Shown piece by piece: positions 1-12,006 of a stretch of 64,000 nt of DNA (position 1 is its first letter; each line of letters begins with the position of its first letter). The notes below the pieces were generated by a model. It saw only the letters and a list, made by a program, of their open reading frames with translations, did no database searches and had not been told where the DNA came from. Source of the stretch: Semisulcospira habei (lineage: Eukaryota; Mollusca; Gastropoda; Semisulcospiridae); NCBI GenBank assembly GCA_036245525.1, contig BTPG01000005.1:208539242-208603241 (forward strand), in the 5' to 3' direction. The position numbers and the translations under genes are program-made.

Positions 1-3000
1 GTACGCCTCCCGGAGGAAGGCAGCCTCCAAGAACTTGGCGCTGGCTACACCCTCTACTGGTCAGGCAGGCCTGCATCAGAAAGACGGCTCTCAGGCGTGG
101 GCTTCATGGTGAAGACACACATTGCGACTAAGTTGGAAAACCTACCAACGGGTCACTCCGACCGCATCATGTCCATGCGCCTCCCACTGAGACACCAGCA
201 ATACGTCACCCTTCTCAGTGTGTACTCCCCAACCCTCCTGGCAGAGCCTGCAGAAAAAGACAAGTTCTACTCTGACCTGCGCAGCCTCCTGCAGAGCACC
301 CCTGCAGACGACAAAGTCATCATCCTTGGCGAGTTCAACGCCAGAGTGGGCCAAGACTCTGAAGCCTGGAAAGGAGTCATCGGCAAGCATGGCGTTGGGA
401 ACTGCAATGACAATGGTCGCCTACTGTTGGAGCTCTGTGCAGAGCAGCAACTTGTCATCACCAACACTACTTTCCAGCAAAAGGACAGTCGAAAGACCAC
501 CTGGATGCATCCTCGCTCCAAGCACTGGCACCTTATCGACTATGTCCTAGTGCGTCAGAGGGACCGCAGTGACGTCCTCCTCACCAGAGTGATGCCCAGC
601 GCAGAGTGCCACACTGACCACCGCCTTGTTCGCTGCAAACTCAGGCTCCGCCTCAAGCTGAAACCCAAGAAATGGGGCCCACCCAAGAAAAAGCTTGATG
701 TTGCCAGCCTTCAGCGTGACGACAAGAAAGCTGCCCTTCAGGCTGATTTACAGCGCATGCTCAAAGACACAGTTGATCCAGCAGACTCCTCCCCTGAAAC
801 ACTCTGGGAACAACTGAAAACTGCTATTGTAAAATCTTCTGTGGAAGTCTTGGGCTTTGCTAGAAAGAGGAACAAAGACTGGTTTGACGAAAACGACGTA
901 GAGATCCAGGAACTTCTAGCAAAAAAAAGAGCCGCCCACCAGGCCCACCTAGCCCAGCCTTCCTGCCCTGTGAAGAAGTCTGCCTTCCGCCTCATCTGCA
1001 GCAGTCTCCAGCTCAAGCTTAGAGAGCTCCAGAACGAGTGGTGGTCCAGACTCGCACAGAGGACCCAGCTCTGCGCTGACAACGGTGACTACAGGGGCTT
1101 CTACAAAGCACTGAAAGCAGTGTATGGCCCTAGGCACCTGGTACAAAGTCCCCTGCGAAGCGCTGATGGACAGGCACTCCTCACAGATAATACCTCCATC
1201 TCGAACCGCTGGTCGGAATACTTTCAGGACCTCTTCGACGCTGAGCGCACTGTTCAAGAAACAGTCATCCTCCAAATCCCACACCTTCCACTAAAGGTTG
1301 AATTGGACGAACCGCCCACCGCCGAAGAGACCCTCACAGCCATCCACCAGCTCAAGAGTGGCAAAGCAGCAGGCATTGACGGAATCCCGCCAGAGATCTG
1401 GAAACATGGAGGCCCAGCACTGCCCAACAAGCTCCACGACCTCTTTCTCTGCTGCTGGGAAAAAGGAACACTACCAAAGGATCTCCGTGATGCAGTCATC
1501 ATCACCCTGTACAAGAACAAAGGAGAGAAGTCTGCCTGCTCTAATTATCGTGGAATTACCCTGCTGTCCATTGCCGGGAAAATTCTCGCAAGGTTGCTCC
1601 TGAATCGGCTGGTACCTGCCATCGCTGAAGACCACCTCCCAGAGGGCCAGTGTGGCTTCAGAGCCAACAGGAGTACCACCGACATGGTCTTTGTGCTGAG
1701 ACAGCTTCAGGAGAAGTGCCGCGAGCAGAACAAAGGGCTGTACGTAGCTTTTGTCGACCTAACAAAAGCGTTTGACACTGTGAGCAGGCAAGGTATGTGG
1801 CAGATCCTAAAGCGACTGTCCCCCAAAGTTCCTCAACATGATCGTCCAGCTCCACGAGGACCAGCAAGGCCAGGTCAGACTAAACAGTGACCTCTCAGAA
1901 CCATTCCCCATTCGCAACGGCGTGAAGCAAGGCTGCGTGCTGGCACCGACCCTCTTCACCATCTTCTTCAGCATGATGTTGAAGCAGGCCACAGTGGACC
2001 TCGACGATGACGACGCAGTGTACATCAGGTATCGTCTCGATGGCAGCCTGTTCAACCTCAGACGACTGCAGGCCCACACGAAAACCCTAGACCAACTGAT
2101 TCGTGAGCTGCTCTTTGCTGATGACGCTGCCCTCGTTGCACACACAGAGAGAGCCTTGCAGCGCATTACGTCCTGCTTCGCAGATGCCGCCCAGCTCTTT
2201 GGACTTGAGGTCAGTCTGAAAAAGACAGAGGTCCTTCATCAGCCGGCACCCAAGGAAGAGCATCGCCCTCCCCACATCACCATCGGCGAGTCCGAACTGA
2301 AGTATGTACACCAGTTTACCTACCTTGGCTGCATCATCACGTCAGACGCCAAGCTGGACAAAGAGCTGGACAACAGGCTGGCAAAAGCGAACAGTGCTTT
2401 CGGGCGACTATTCAAGCGGGTGTGGCACAACAGCTGAAAAAAGGCACCAAGATCAGCGTGTACAGAGCTGTCGTCCTCACCACCCTGCTGTACGGTTCCG
2501 AGTCCTGGGCCCTCTACCGCAGCCAACTACGGCTCCTCGAACGCTTTCACCAGCGCTGCCTGCGTACCATCCTCAGCATTCACTGGAGTGACTATGCCAC
2601 CAACGTCGAGGTCCTTAACAGGTGGAAACTGTGAGCATCGAGGCTTTGCTGCTGCGGACACAGCTTCGCTGGGCGGGGCACGTCTCCAGGATGGAGGATC
2701 ATCGCCTACCCAAGATCACTCTGTTCGGCGAGCTCGCCACTGGACACCGAGACAGAGGGGCACCAAAGAAGAGATACAAAGACTGTCTCAAGAAGTCACT
2801 TAGTGCCTGCCAAATCGACCACCGCCAATGGTCTTCGCTTGCTGCGGACCGTGACACCTGGCGCTCCACCATTCACAAGGCAGCCGTCTCCTTTGAGGAC
2901 TCTCGCAGAGCTAACCTTAAAGACAAGCGGCTCAGAAGAAAAAACAGAGCTGTCGTAACTCAGAACCCTGACCAGACCTTCTCCTGCAGCCACTGCGGTC

Positions 3001-3071
3001 GAACCTGCCTGTCCCGGATTGGCCTCCGCAGCCACGAAAATGCCTGCAGACGACGTGGGCAAGCCCTATAG
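1..3071 (+). pseudogene. Decayed non-LTR retrotransposon ORF (endonuclease, reverse transcriptase, C2H2 finger)
   Basis: The reading frame is already open at base 1, so the 5' end lies outside the window. In order it shows an apurinic-type endonuclease (GEFNARVG near base 330, catalytic-type TDH near 615), a reverse transcriptase (GIDGIPPE near 1375, AFVDLTKAFD near 1748, GVKQGCVLAP near 1920, active-site FADDA near 2112) and a C-terminal C2H2-like finger (CSHCG..C with a later H..C, about 2985-3045). Frame changes near 1815, 2430 and 2620 break it, so it cannot make the full polyprotein. The plan without a separate gag ORF resembles the RTE-like elements often mislabelled 'craniofacial development protein 2-like'. 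The exact clade is not resolved. It would lie in or upstream of the RidA gene that follows on the same strand. Confidence 0.9.
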
Positions 3072-3472
3072 AATCTTCGTTCGCGAAGTCAAGCCAAGAG
3101 GGAGAGAGATGGTGTGGCTATGCAAACAACCCCACTAGCGAAGACTAGCGAAGCCGATTATGGACTGGACGAGTGTGTGAGGCGCACGTTGAAGTTGATC
3201 AGATTGAAGGCAAATTAACTGTTGAACTTGCTCAAGACATTGAAGCATCTGCTATCACCTTTAGAAACTTCATTTTGCTTTTAATCTGATGGAATTGTCA
3301 ATTGGCAGGGTTGGGTTTAATTTGAATCATTGATTACCACTGTCACATTGTTATCGACTGAACATTTGAAAACCGCCTTTGTATGTCAGTTTAGGAAGGA
3401 ATTGTGTTCACCATAGATTATTCTCAGTCTGCTTATCATTCTTGTTACTGATTTTAATATTTTTGTCAACAG
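3072..3472. other. LINE 3' flank and intron sequence
   Basis: No gene is seen. The first 100 bases are the 3' tail of the preceding LINE, with a short repeated 'actagcgaag' motif. The rest is AT-rich and ends in a pyrimidine tract and AG acceptor before the first RidA exon. Confidence 0.5.
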
Positions 3473-4475
3473 TTGTCAAGACCACAGTGCTTCTGGCAGA
3501 CATTGCAGACTATGCAGCAGTTAATGAAGTCTATGCCAAATGTAAGATCTGTAATTTATATATTATTGCATAGAGGAATCTGCAGGATATGTTTGTCAAT
3601 AACTTAACCATCCATATAAATTTTGAAAGAAAACCAGATGCCTTTACATTAACCTGTGATGGCAAAAGAAAAAATTAAAATATACTCCACTATTTGTTAA
3701 TGAGAATTTTAAAAGCCCGAAAAAGTTCTGTTTTAAAATCCGCTTTGGGATCAACTTTTCTGCGATCAGTTAGTTTGTACCAGTAGCACATTCAGCCTGT
3801 GGCTTGTTCACCTGTTTATGGTCATATATGTTAATCATCTTTTTCTTTAAATGATTGTGACAGATTTCAGTGAGAATAAACCTGCACGTGCAGCATACCA
3901 AGTCGTAGCTCTACCAAAGGTAAGTTTCACACATATACATGCAGGAACACACAACACGCACATACACTTGCGAGTGCACGCATGCAACACACACGCGTAG
4001 AGACTAAGTGGTACAGAATTCATAAATATCCTTTTTGGATTTGGAACCACGTTAATTGATAGATTATGTGCTTAAACTTTATCATTCGGAATACACCAGT
4101 GTGTGAAATAAGTTTGACTAAAAGCAGTAAAATAAAAATAAAATAGTTCAAGGGTAGTGCCAGAATAGCTTGACACCTCTAGGCGCCAAGCTATTCTGAC
4201 ACCACCCTTGAATTAAAGCCATTGGTCTATATCCTTATCTGTAAGTACTATAATGCAGCTTGCATATGGCAGTGTACAAATTTGAAGCTTTTAGCCTCAG
4301 TATGATATGGGTTAATATTTAGCTGGCATATTACGGAAAATGAATCTGAATTTGGCAATGTGAAATGTTTCCATTTTATAGGTAGAATAAGACTGCATGC
4401 TTTTTGTTTGTTTAAAAGGGAGCTCGTGTGGAGATTGAATCCATCGCTGTTCTGGGAAACCTGACTGATGCGTAG
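3473..4475 (+). CDS. RIDA: RidA family reactive-intermediate deaminase, last three exons (3473-3541, 3864-3919, 4419-4475)
   Basis: RidA (Rid/YjgF/UK114) hydrolyses reactive enamine/imine intermediates from PLP enzymes to keto acids and ammonia. Exon 3473-3541 encodes VVKTTVLLADIADYAAVNEV and onward. It ends in phase 1 before gtaag, and exon 3864-3919 completes the Tyr codon to give YFSENKPARAAYQVVALPK, including the family's conserved Arg of the PARAAYQ segment. Exon 4419-4475 encodes GARVEIESIAVLGNLTDA and a TAG stop. Acceptors cag/ag and donors gtaag are present at each junction. Introns are 322 and 499 bp, and the second holds a palindromic MITE. Upstream exons are not in the expected place to the left. 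Two matching ones lie at 30916-31412 instead. The reading frame here is intact. The 3' UTR presumably follows 4475. Confidence 0.85.
4072..4315. mobile_element. TTAA-bounded palindromic MITE, subfamily 3
   Basis: TTAA at both ends. The core palindrome runs about 4144-4215 (GTGCCAGAATAGCTTG and its inverse). Outer arms match the copies at 5630 and 43024 in inverted orientation. It is inserted in the last RidA intron. Confidence 0.85.
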
Positions 4476-4596
4476 CTGGAGGAGAGGATGAAACTCGACA
4501 GTCCCTGTTTGTCCCTCTCTAACCAAGACTGACTGGAAATGATATATGTGGCATTGTACTTGTCAATACTTAAGCAGATATTGGTCAATTTCCAGT

Positions 4597-4801
4597 TTAA
4601 CTCGTGACACACCACAGCAAGATATGGCTCGACCATGATAGTTCAAGGGTGGTGGCAGAATAGCTTGGCGCCTGTAGGCGCCAAGCTATTCTGCCACCAC
4701 CCTTGAACTATCATGGTCGATCTGTCTCCTGAATTGTAATGCAGTCCTCTGAGGATAACTCCCAAATGTGGGTATTTCAAACCTGGGGCACAATGAGTTA
4801 A
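4597..4801. mobile_element. TTAA-bounded palindromic MITE, subfamily 2
   Basis: TTAACTCGTGACACACC start, near-perfect central inverted repeat around GGCGCC, and GAGTTAA end. About 205 bp, downstream of the RidA stop. Confidence 0.88.
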
Positions 4802-4817
4802 GCATTGGTGGGTCATG

Positions 4818-5008
4818 TTAACCCAATCCAACCCTTTCACCACAACAATACATCAATCTACTATGATAGTTCAGCTGTAGTGCCAGAATAGCTTGTGTCT
4901 GCAGGTGCCAGTATGTTCTAGCACCACACTTGAACTGTCTCTTGAACATCATTTAGTTTTCAGAGGACAACTTCCCCCGATCATCCACCTTCAAACTCGG
5001 CGTGTTAA
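4818..5008. mobile_element. Degenerate TTAA-bounded MITE
   Basis: TTAACCC start and GTGTTAA end surround a decayed core (AGTGCCAGAATAGCTTG intact on the left, diverged on the right). It lies 16 bp from the previous MITE. Confidence 0.65.
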
Positions 5009-5403
5009 ACTGGAAAAGACTCCCAAGATCAATGTAACATTTCATGACTGATCGTTCATAATCACAGGGAGATACATGAAATAACAATTGTGCATTCTAG
5101 TCTAAATGCAGAGAATCCCAAGTAACCCCACATGAAACAGTACAAATTATTTGCCCTCTCTTAGATCTGTCTTTATATCCATGATCATGGGCATAAATCC
5201 TGCTTGAAAAGTGCTGACTGGACAGTTTTCTCATCATGTTTCTCAGATTCATACTAAATTTGAATGCTTTACTTTTTTTCAAACTGAGAATGATAAACTG
5301 AATTTGAGTTTTATCCCCAGACCACCTTGGCTCATTCGAGATGTGGCACATCCGAATGTGTGGCACGAAGCTGTGTATCCAAATGTGGCACATCTTGAAT
5401 GTG
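5009..5403. other. No gene seen
   Basis: AT-rich unique-looking sequence between MITEs. No splice-consistent coding segment is recognised. Confidence 0.4.
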
Positions 5404-5633
5404 TTAACCCATTCCATCACGACACTGAAGCAAGAGATGGATCAACCATGACGGCTCGAGCATGGTGCCAGAATAGCTTGGTGCCTTGAGCTATCATGGC
5501 CATTCTGTCTCCTAAACTGATATGCAAGTCTTTGGAGGACCTTGCTTAGTGGCTGAGGCAGGACTAAGGTCACTTATGCAACTGGCCTGCAGCCCCTGTT
5601 TGGGCATTTCAAACTTAGGGCTGAGCGTGTTAA
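5404..5633. mobile_element. MITE with short right core and embedded CTTAGTGGC fragment
   Basis: TTAACCC start and GTGTTAA end. The core is shortened (GTGCCAGAATAGCTTGGTGCC then directly the outer arm). It contains 'ccttgcttagtggctgaggcaggactaag', related to the hairpins at 55123 and 57716. Confidence 0.65.
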
Positions 5634-5848
5634 CCCATATCATGCTGAGGCTAAAAGCTTCAAATGTGTACACTGCCATTGTTACATTGTAGTACTTATA
5701 GATAAGGATATAGACCAATGGCTTTTGTTCAAGGATGGTGCCAGAATAGCTTGGCGCCTAGAGGCGCCAATCTATTCTGGCACTACCCTTGAACTATTTT
5801 AGTCAAACTCATTTCACACACTGGTGTATTCTGAATGATACGGGTTAA
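5630..5848. mobile_element. TTAA-bounded palindromic MITE, subfamily 3
   Basis: It begins in the same TTAA that ends the previous MITE. The core palindrome has GGCGCCTAGAGGCGCC at its centre and it ends GGGTTAA. Arms match 4072-4315 (inverted) and 43024-43242. Confidence 0.87.
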
Positions 5849-6674
5849 GAGCAAGTGCACCTGCTCACCCTGTCAAGTTGATGTTGGCTGCTGTTGGCCT
5901 GCATGCTGTTGTGCGGGCCGACTGCGGCTGATGTGGGCCAAACGATCGTTTGGGTGTATTATAATCTACAGTGTGTAATGAAAAATCATACTAAATTGAA
6001 CGAAATTGTTCAAATTATTAGAGTGGTATGATTTTTGTTGTTGTGCATAATGATTACATATGTTAGGTAAATATGAGAGCTCTTTACTGTTGTCAGTTAT
6101 TTTTCTATTTGTGGAAGGAGCATTGCACTGTTATGTACACGGAGTCAGAGACATAGATTATATTTGTTTAAGAGGGAGAAATAAATTATGAGAAACAGAT
6201 TATATTTCTTTAAGAGGGAGAAATAGACTATATTTATTTAAGAAGAATTATTGCAACAGGTGTTGCACTAGCAATGGTTCTTTGTGATAAACATCATCGA
6301 AACTGCACAATAGATATGTTTTGTGCTGTGATCATTAATTTCCTTGTGTGTGCAGTCACTGCTACAGTAACAGTACTGATACCTGCATGCATGAGCGCCA
6401 CACATCAATAGCTGTGATAGTGTCATACAGCTGTTGATCAACTTGATGTGGGGTGCCTTGAATGAGTTGTCAGTTGAATTCTTCTCGTCATCGCAGGCTG
6501 AACCTGACGTAGCATCTCTTGTATTGTACCTGGATATATTATTGTACCTGGATAGTGTATGTAGTGTCTATGCTGTGTGTTGATTTGCCTGCATGTGATT
6601 CACAGGATGGCTAAATGAGTGACCAAGACTTCATTCACAGTCTTTGTTGTGCCTTGATTGTCAGTCTATTTCTT

Positions 6675-6678
<4 letters not shown>
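5849..6678. other. No gene seen; weak inverted repeat near 6390-6475
   Basis: AT-rich sequence. The segment around 6390-6475 (GCGCCACACATCAATAGCTG with a loose inverse) resembles the palindrome at 49855-49975. There is also a short duplicated 'agagggagaaata' motif near 6170-6230. Confidence 0.4.

Positions 6679-6741
<63 letters not shown>
6679..6741. repeat. (CA)n microsatellite
   Basis: Uninterrupted AC dinucleotides for about 63 bp, followed by an A/T-run-rich stretch. Confidence 0.95.
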
Positions 6742-6744
<3 letters not shown>

Positions 6745-7070
6745 GGACACATACACCTCATAATTTTTTTTTTTTTTTAAGTTTTCAGTTTTACAAACAC
6801 TGTCATCCACTAAACACAATTTTTTTGGAGGGTGATGTGTGTGCATGTGAGTAAAAAATAAAAAAAAATAAAAATAAAGAGTCCGCTGGTTAAGCCAAGA
6901 CTGGTATGAATCAAAGCACCAAACATGTCGCTTCTCATCTAACGAGAGATTTTTAAGCAAATTCCAGCACATACACACATGCACACGCGCAACACGCCAT
7001 CACACACACACCATCACACACATGGTGTGTCAACTGATCCATACATGCATTGTGTCGACTGATTGAACAG

Positions 7071-8325
7071 TTAACCCTTTTAGACCCATGGGTGCATTTT
7101 TGTCTACAGTATTTAAAAAAATACGGTAGACTCTGAAATTGGGCTGGGTCGGAGCGCATTCCGGAGCATTCACATGACGTTTTTGGCGTGCGGCGCATAA
7201 ATTCTAGCAAAGTAGTAACACGATAAAAATGACGTCACGTCTAGCTACGCGAACCTTGCTAGAGAGCGTCGATTTGGCGCCAAAAACGACGTGTGTGTGT
7301 GTGTGTGTGTGACGGCGACTACAGCCCGCGTTTGAGGACGGACAAGCGATATTGTCCCTAAAAAAATTATCTCGGGGGACCTTTTTTTAAAAAATATTTT
7401 GATTGGAAGATGCTCGTTGGCGAGAAAATGGCCGTTTCACACTGAAGAAACGCCGATCCACACCGGACATATGGTCCGTATTTTTTCTTATTTTTACTAG
7501 ATATTTTGCGTATAGCTAGATAAAGGGAGATATTGAAAGAGTTCGTTAACCAGCATTGTACCTCTAGAACCTTTTGAGTGATAATTAAAAAAAATTTGAA
7601 TTTTTTTTTTATAACGTTTTTTGGATTAATTTTACGAAATATATAGGTTAAACTTAAAACAATTGAATTGTTTACGAAAAAACCCCAATCTTCTCATTAA
7701 TAATCACATCATTTTTCATTTACGGTATTTACATAAGCCTGCAGTTTGTCTCTGCTATCGGGTACGATTAGGTCAATTGTGACCTGTATGCCCTAGGTGT
7801 GAAAATCAGACAGTTTTCTGTACCACTTTTTCGGAGTCATTTGTAAACAGTTAACATAACTTTAATTTTTCTTTTACGAAAAAAAGATATCTTCTCATTA
7901 ATACCCACATGATTTTTCATAAACAGTGTTTGCATAAGCCTGCTATTTATCCCGGCCCTGAGGTAGGATTAGGTTAAATTGTGACCTGTAGTCCTAAGCT
8001 CTAGGCATGAAAATCAGCAAGAAAACTGCAAAGTTGATCCTCTGATACGTCAAATGTTAGTTATGCGATGATGACGTATAACATCGAGTCGTCCCTATGA
8101 ACACGGCGTCGTGGGGCTAATGATGCTATGACGTGAAGCTTGAAGTGACGACATTTCGCTGCTTGTGCTATTCTTCATCTTGAATAGCTAAGCCAGACCA
8201 CAGAGCTTATGGCGGGAATCGCGCCGTGTGCTCGTTTCTATTTTTGTGTGCCGGTGTGTGTGGATCAGAGGGTGGGTTAGAGTATGCAATGCACAATGCA
8301 CGTACTGTGGCAGGGAAGGGGTTAA
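7071..8325. mobile_element. 1.25-kb TTAA-bounded non-autonomous element, copy 1
   Basis: It starts TTAACCC and ends GGGGTTAA. No ORF of note. It holds an internal near-tandem duplication: about 7620-7810 and 7855-8015 both carry 'cttctcattaata' then 'cataagcctgc' then 'gacctgta'. The body from about 7090 is repeated at 18110-19375 in the same orientation. A short (GT)n sits at about 7290-7310, and the second copy has the same tract greatly expanded. Termini match piggyBac-type MITEs in this window. Confidence 0.75.
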
Positions 8326-8562
8326 GTTTCTTATGAAAGATTGTCACGCTGCTTACACTTCCCTTTCCTGTTGCCCTGTGGTGTTGTAAACTTAACGCGT
8401 CAATGGTTCAACTGCCTACGGTCTGAAGCTGTCGCCTGAAGATTTCCGTGCAGTTCAAAAGACGGATCGACCATGATAGCGTAACTGTAGGACGAGTACA
8501 GCTTGCCGAGTAAGTTCTAGGGTGGTGCCAGAAAAGCGCCGCGCCTCATGTGCAGGGCTGTC
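8326..8562. other. Degenerate MITE left part
   Basis: A GGATCGACCATGATAG arm at about 8464 and 'ggtggtgccagaaaagc' at about 8521 are MITE remnants leading into the 54-bp array. Confidence 0.5.
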
Positions 8563-8832
8563 CTGACACCATCCTTAGACCATGGTCCACTCATATCTGG
8601 TTGCAGTGTTCACGATCTGACACCATCCTTAAACCATGGTCCACTCATATCTGGTTGCAGTGTTCACGACCTGACACCATCCTTAAACCATGGTCCACTC
8701 ATATCTGGTTGCAGTGTTCACGACCTGACACCATCCTTACACCATGGTCCACTCATATCTGGTTGCAGTGTTCACGACCTGACTCCATCCTTAGACCATG
8801 GTCCACTCATATCTGGTTGCAGTGTTCACGAC
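8563..8832. repeat. 54-bp tandem repeat, 5 units
   Basis: The unit starts CTGACACCATCCTTA and runs through ACCATGGTCCACTCATATC to TTCACGAC, with a few substitutions between units. The first part of the unit is the MITE right core (GACACCATCCTT), so the array looks like amplification of a MITE end plus its flank. Long ORFs through it are by-products of the period being a multiple of three. Confidence 0.93.
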
Positions 8833-8848
8833 CTGAATGATTTAAGCA

Positions 8849-9060
8849 TTAACCCATTTAGCCCCTAAACACTACACCAGGAGATGGATCGACCATGATA
8901 ATTCAAGGGTAGTGTCAGATTAGCCTGGCGCCTAATGGCGCCAAGCTAATCTGGCACTATCCTTGAATTATCATTGTCGATCCATCTCCTGCAACTGGTA
9001 CATTGTCGTTAGGTGGCACCTTCGAAATTCAGAACGCGGCATTGAGGCTAAGTGGGTTAA
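8849..9060. mobile_element. TTAA-bounded palindromic MITE, subfamily 1
   Basis: TTAACCCATTTAGCCCC start and GGCTAAGTGGGTTAA end give a clear terminal inverted repeat. The central hairpin includes GGAGATGGATCGACCATG and its inverse. 212 bp. Confidence 0.92.
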
Positions 9061-9190
9061 GCCTCTCGGTAGCATGCTGTTCTAGCACCACCCTTGATCC
9101 TGATGATTCAAGCATAGTGCCAGATGAGCTTGGCGCCTGATATGAGGCGCCAAGCTCATCTGGCACTACCCTTGAATTATCATGATTAAT
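9061..9190. mobile_element. Partial MITE, core palindrome only
   Basis: It starts at the TTAA shared with the previous element. The hairpin GTGCCAGATGAGCTTGGCGCC and its inverse lie at about 9117-9175. Outer arms are mostly lost. It ends 28 bp from the TLR stop codon, so it lies in the likely TLR 3' UTR. Confidence 0.75.
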
Positions 9191-9217
9191 AGCTTGTTTT
9201 ATTTTTTAATGACTGAG

Positions 9218-12006
9218 TTAATCATTTTGCAGCACTTCATTGAGAGCCAGCCTCATGCGGCGCCAGAAGGAGTCAACAGCGTCAGCGTCATCCGCCCACT
9301 CGATGTAGGTCGTGGTTTTCATCACCGCCATCATGGATGGGGTCAGGTCACGTGGCGGGATGTCCTCCAGAATGACAACGATCAACGCGTCCTCGGTGTC
9401 CATGGCGTGAGTCAGACACAACTGCAGCTCGAACTGACACCACTGGCTGTCCACAAACGCTTTGGAGAACAGCATCAGCATCTTCTTGCTGGAGTTGACG
9501 CATCCCATAATGTTTTCCACGACAGGGCAGCCAAGGATGAAGTCTCGCTGGTGAATACACAGCCTCAGTCCCATCCTCCTTTCAAGACTGGGGATGAGGT
9601 GGTCACGGACCCAGGCGAAGTCCTCGCTGTCGTAGGACACAAAGACGTCGTACTCAAAGTGATTTTCCCGCAGACGCCGCAGTCTGTCCCCTGGAGCTCG
9701 GAACGCCTCGTACAGCACCAGGCGGATGTGCCAGCGGTAGCGATAGAGAAAAGACAGAAGACTCATCCCGACGAAAATCAGAGAAATTGTGGCGATGATA
9801 AACTTGCTGGTCTCTGGACTTAGCAGGCAGGCTTGTTCTTGCATGAAGAACGACTGTATTGTGGTGTCAGGCAGGTTGCCGCAAGTGTAGTCATACCTGC
9901 TGTCAGCAAAAAGAGAGGGATTGGTGAGTAGCCACTTTTGGAACCACAGCACCTGACACGAACAGTCAAACGGGTTTTTACTCAGATCAACACGCTGCAG
10001 CCTAAGGCGCGTGGTCAAAGAGAACGTCGATTCCTTCACGACTGATAGTTTATTGCCGCTGATATCAAACATTACTAGTTTTGGTAGGTGCTGGAAAACA
10101 TTATCAGGCAAGTATACCAGACTGTTTGTGCTCAGGTCAAGTTCCTTAAGGGAATTTAAACCTCGGAACATACCGACAGTGACAAAGTAAATCTCTGTGG
10201 ATCTCAGCGAGAGCACTGTGAGGTGAACCAGACGACCAAACAGCTGATGGAACCGTTCCTCGCTTACACCTGTAAAATCGTTGTTATCAAGTGACAGGTA
10301 TATTAGATTCGGACAGACTGAAAAACAGTCAGCATCGACGTACAATGTATCTGTAAATGTAAAGACATTGTTTTGTAATCTGAGTGTTTTCAAATGCTGA
10401 TTTCTGAAAACGTCTTTCCGAATGGTTTTAAAAGGAACCTCTCTCGTTTGACTCGATGCTAAAAGAGACTCGAGACGTCCAAGGCTATCATCGGCAAATG
10501 ACGAAGACTCGAAGTCTAAACTATTATGGTCTAGGTTTATTGACTTTATACTCGGCAAGCACACTGGTACTACCATTTTCACATTAAAGTCAGTCAACAT
10601 ATTTTCGGAAATGTCTAGCATATCCGAGAGGGAAACATTGATAATGATGAATTTTTATGACACGTCAGTCTGTGGCGTAAACGATCGTAACTGGTTCCCT
10701 CGCAATGTCAAGACCTGAAGTGGGGAAGATCTGCTTGCTTCGTATGGCAGACTGAAATTAACATATCTAAAGCTATTGTAGGTAAGGTCAACGTTGATCA
10801 AGCTCGGCGAGATGCCAGCGTTATATTTGTCACAGACTGTACCTCGTTGCATGATCAGCTCCTGCAGTGACGGGATGGTCAGAATGCTGGGCAGATCGTC
10901 ACAGGACACGGCGTTGTCGCTCAGGTCAAGGTACGTCAGGTTTGGTAGGAGATGGAGGGCATGATAGTCTGTGATGACACGTTTTACGAAAACGTGTTCT
11001 TCTGTAAATTTATCTATTTCGGCAAGAAACAAACGTCTGAGTCCAGTGAAAGGAGACAAACACGTCAGATTGACTCATCATCGAACGCCGAGTTCATACT
11101 GAGGTCCAGTTCTTGCAGTCTAGGTACAGCTGTTTGTATGTCGATGTCACAGAATGCTGAACAACCTTCAACTCCTGTCAACAACAACACCTCCAGTGAC
11201 GGGATGGTGAGAACTGATCGCAGCTCGTCACAGGACAGTTTAGTGAAGCACATGTTAAGGTAGGTCAGATAAGACAGGTTGTGGAGGGACTGGCTATTGA
11301 ATATTTTGGTGGGGACAAAATGGACAGAAATAGGTATTAAATTATTTATTGTCAGCCATGTTAGTTCGTAAAAGAACAAAAACCACGTGAGATTCAAAGT
11401 GACGAGACGGTTGAAGCCAAAGTTCAGATCGTGCAATCTGGGCATGGGATGATTTATCCTGATGTCATCCACGTTGTCACATTCTACAGACCCTCCTATT
11501 ACCAGCGTCTCCAGAGTCGGAATGTTGAAAACAACAGATGCAGCGTCAGCTGTCAAATTGTTGTCATAGAGGCTAATGCAAGTCAAGTTTTTTAAGCGCC
11601 TGAAGGCGCCAGGGCTGATAAAACGAATGCCATTGTCTTTCAGATCAAGTTGAGTCAGACCGGTGACTTTTGTGAAGAAATCGTCGGAAATGTTGCGGTT
11701 CCGCATGTGAGAAATAACAAGAAACGTGATGCCAGGCGGTAGTTGTGGGACGTAGTGAAGATTCTTTCCACTACAGTCAGCTTTAGCGCCCATACAAAAG
11801 CAGTATCCGTCTCCACATGTGTACCACGAGCTCTCCCCCTGTGCTGGAAGAAGTGGTGTCTCTCCCTCTGTAGGATGAAGTTTTCTGTTTACGTCACGTG
11901 CCCTGTGATGTAACTTCTTGCTGACGTCACGGGCGGATGAACGTTCGGGGGCATTCAGGGCAAGAACGGCTGTCACACAGAGGCAGAAGTAGCAGAAGCC
12001 GGACAT
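9218..12006 (-). pseudogene. TLR: Toll-like receptor with one frameshift and one nonsense codon
   Basis: Membrane innate-immune receptor, read leftward from ATG at 12006. It has a hydrophobic signal peptide (MSGFCYFCLCVTAVLAL), a cysteine-rich N-cap (CGDGYCFCMGAKADC), then leucine-rich repeats (LTQLDLKDNGI, LKNLTCISLYDNNL and more). A C-terminal LRR cap follows (NPFDCSCQVLWFQKWL.., about 9830-9990), then one transmembrane helix (about 9739-9805) and a cytoplasmic TIR domain (about 9225-9660) with YDVFVSY box 1, RDFILG box 2 and an FW box 3. The frame shifts near 11085 (stop TGA at 11065) and a TAA interrupts at 10655-10657. All LRR and TIR features are otherwise well kept over about 929 codons, a normal TLR size in one exon. 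It is a recent pseudogene, a null allele, or two sequence errors. The conserved BB-loop Pro is Leu here; Drosophila Toll also lacks that Pro. Confidence 0.88.

Noticed and set aside
8548..8868. Repeat protein of 18-residue units
   Set aside because: The 54-bp DNA repeat is open in two frames and derives from a MITE edge; no start context or domain.
9600..9660. Loss of BB-loop proline as evidence of a dead TIR
   Set aside because: Drosophila Toll also lacks Pro at this position, so it is not diagnostic.
9182..9823. 213-codon + strand ORF opposite the TIR domain
   Set aside because: Antisense shadow of the TLR; its translation shows no domain.
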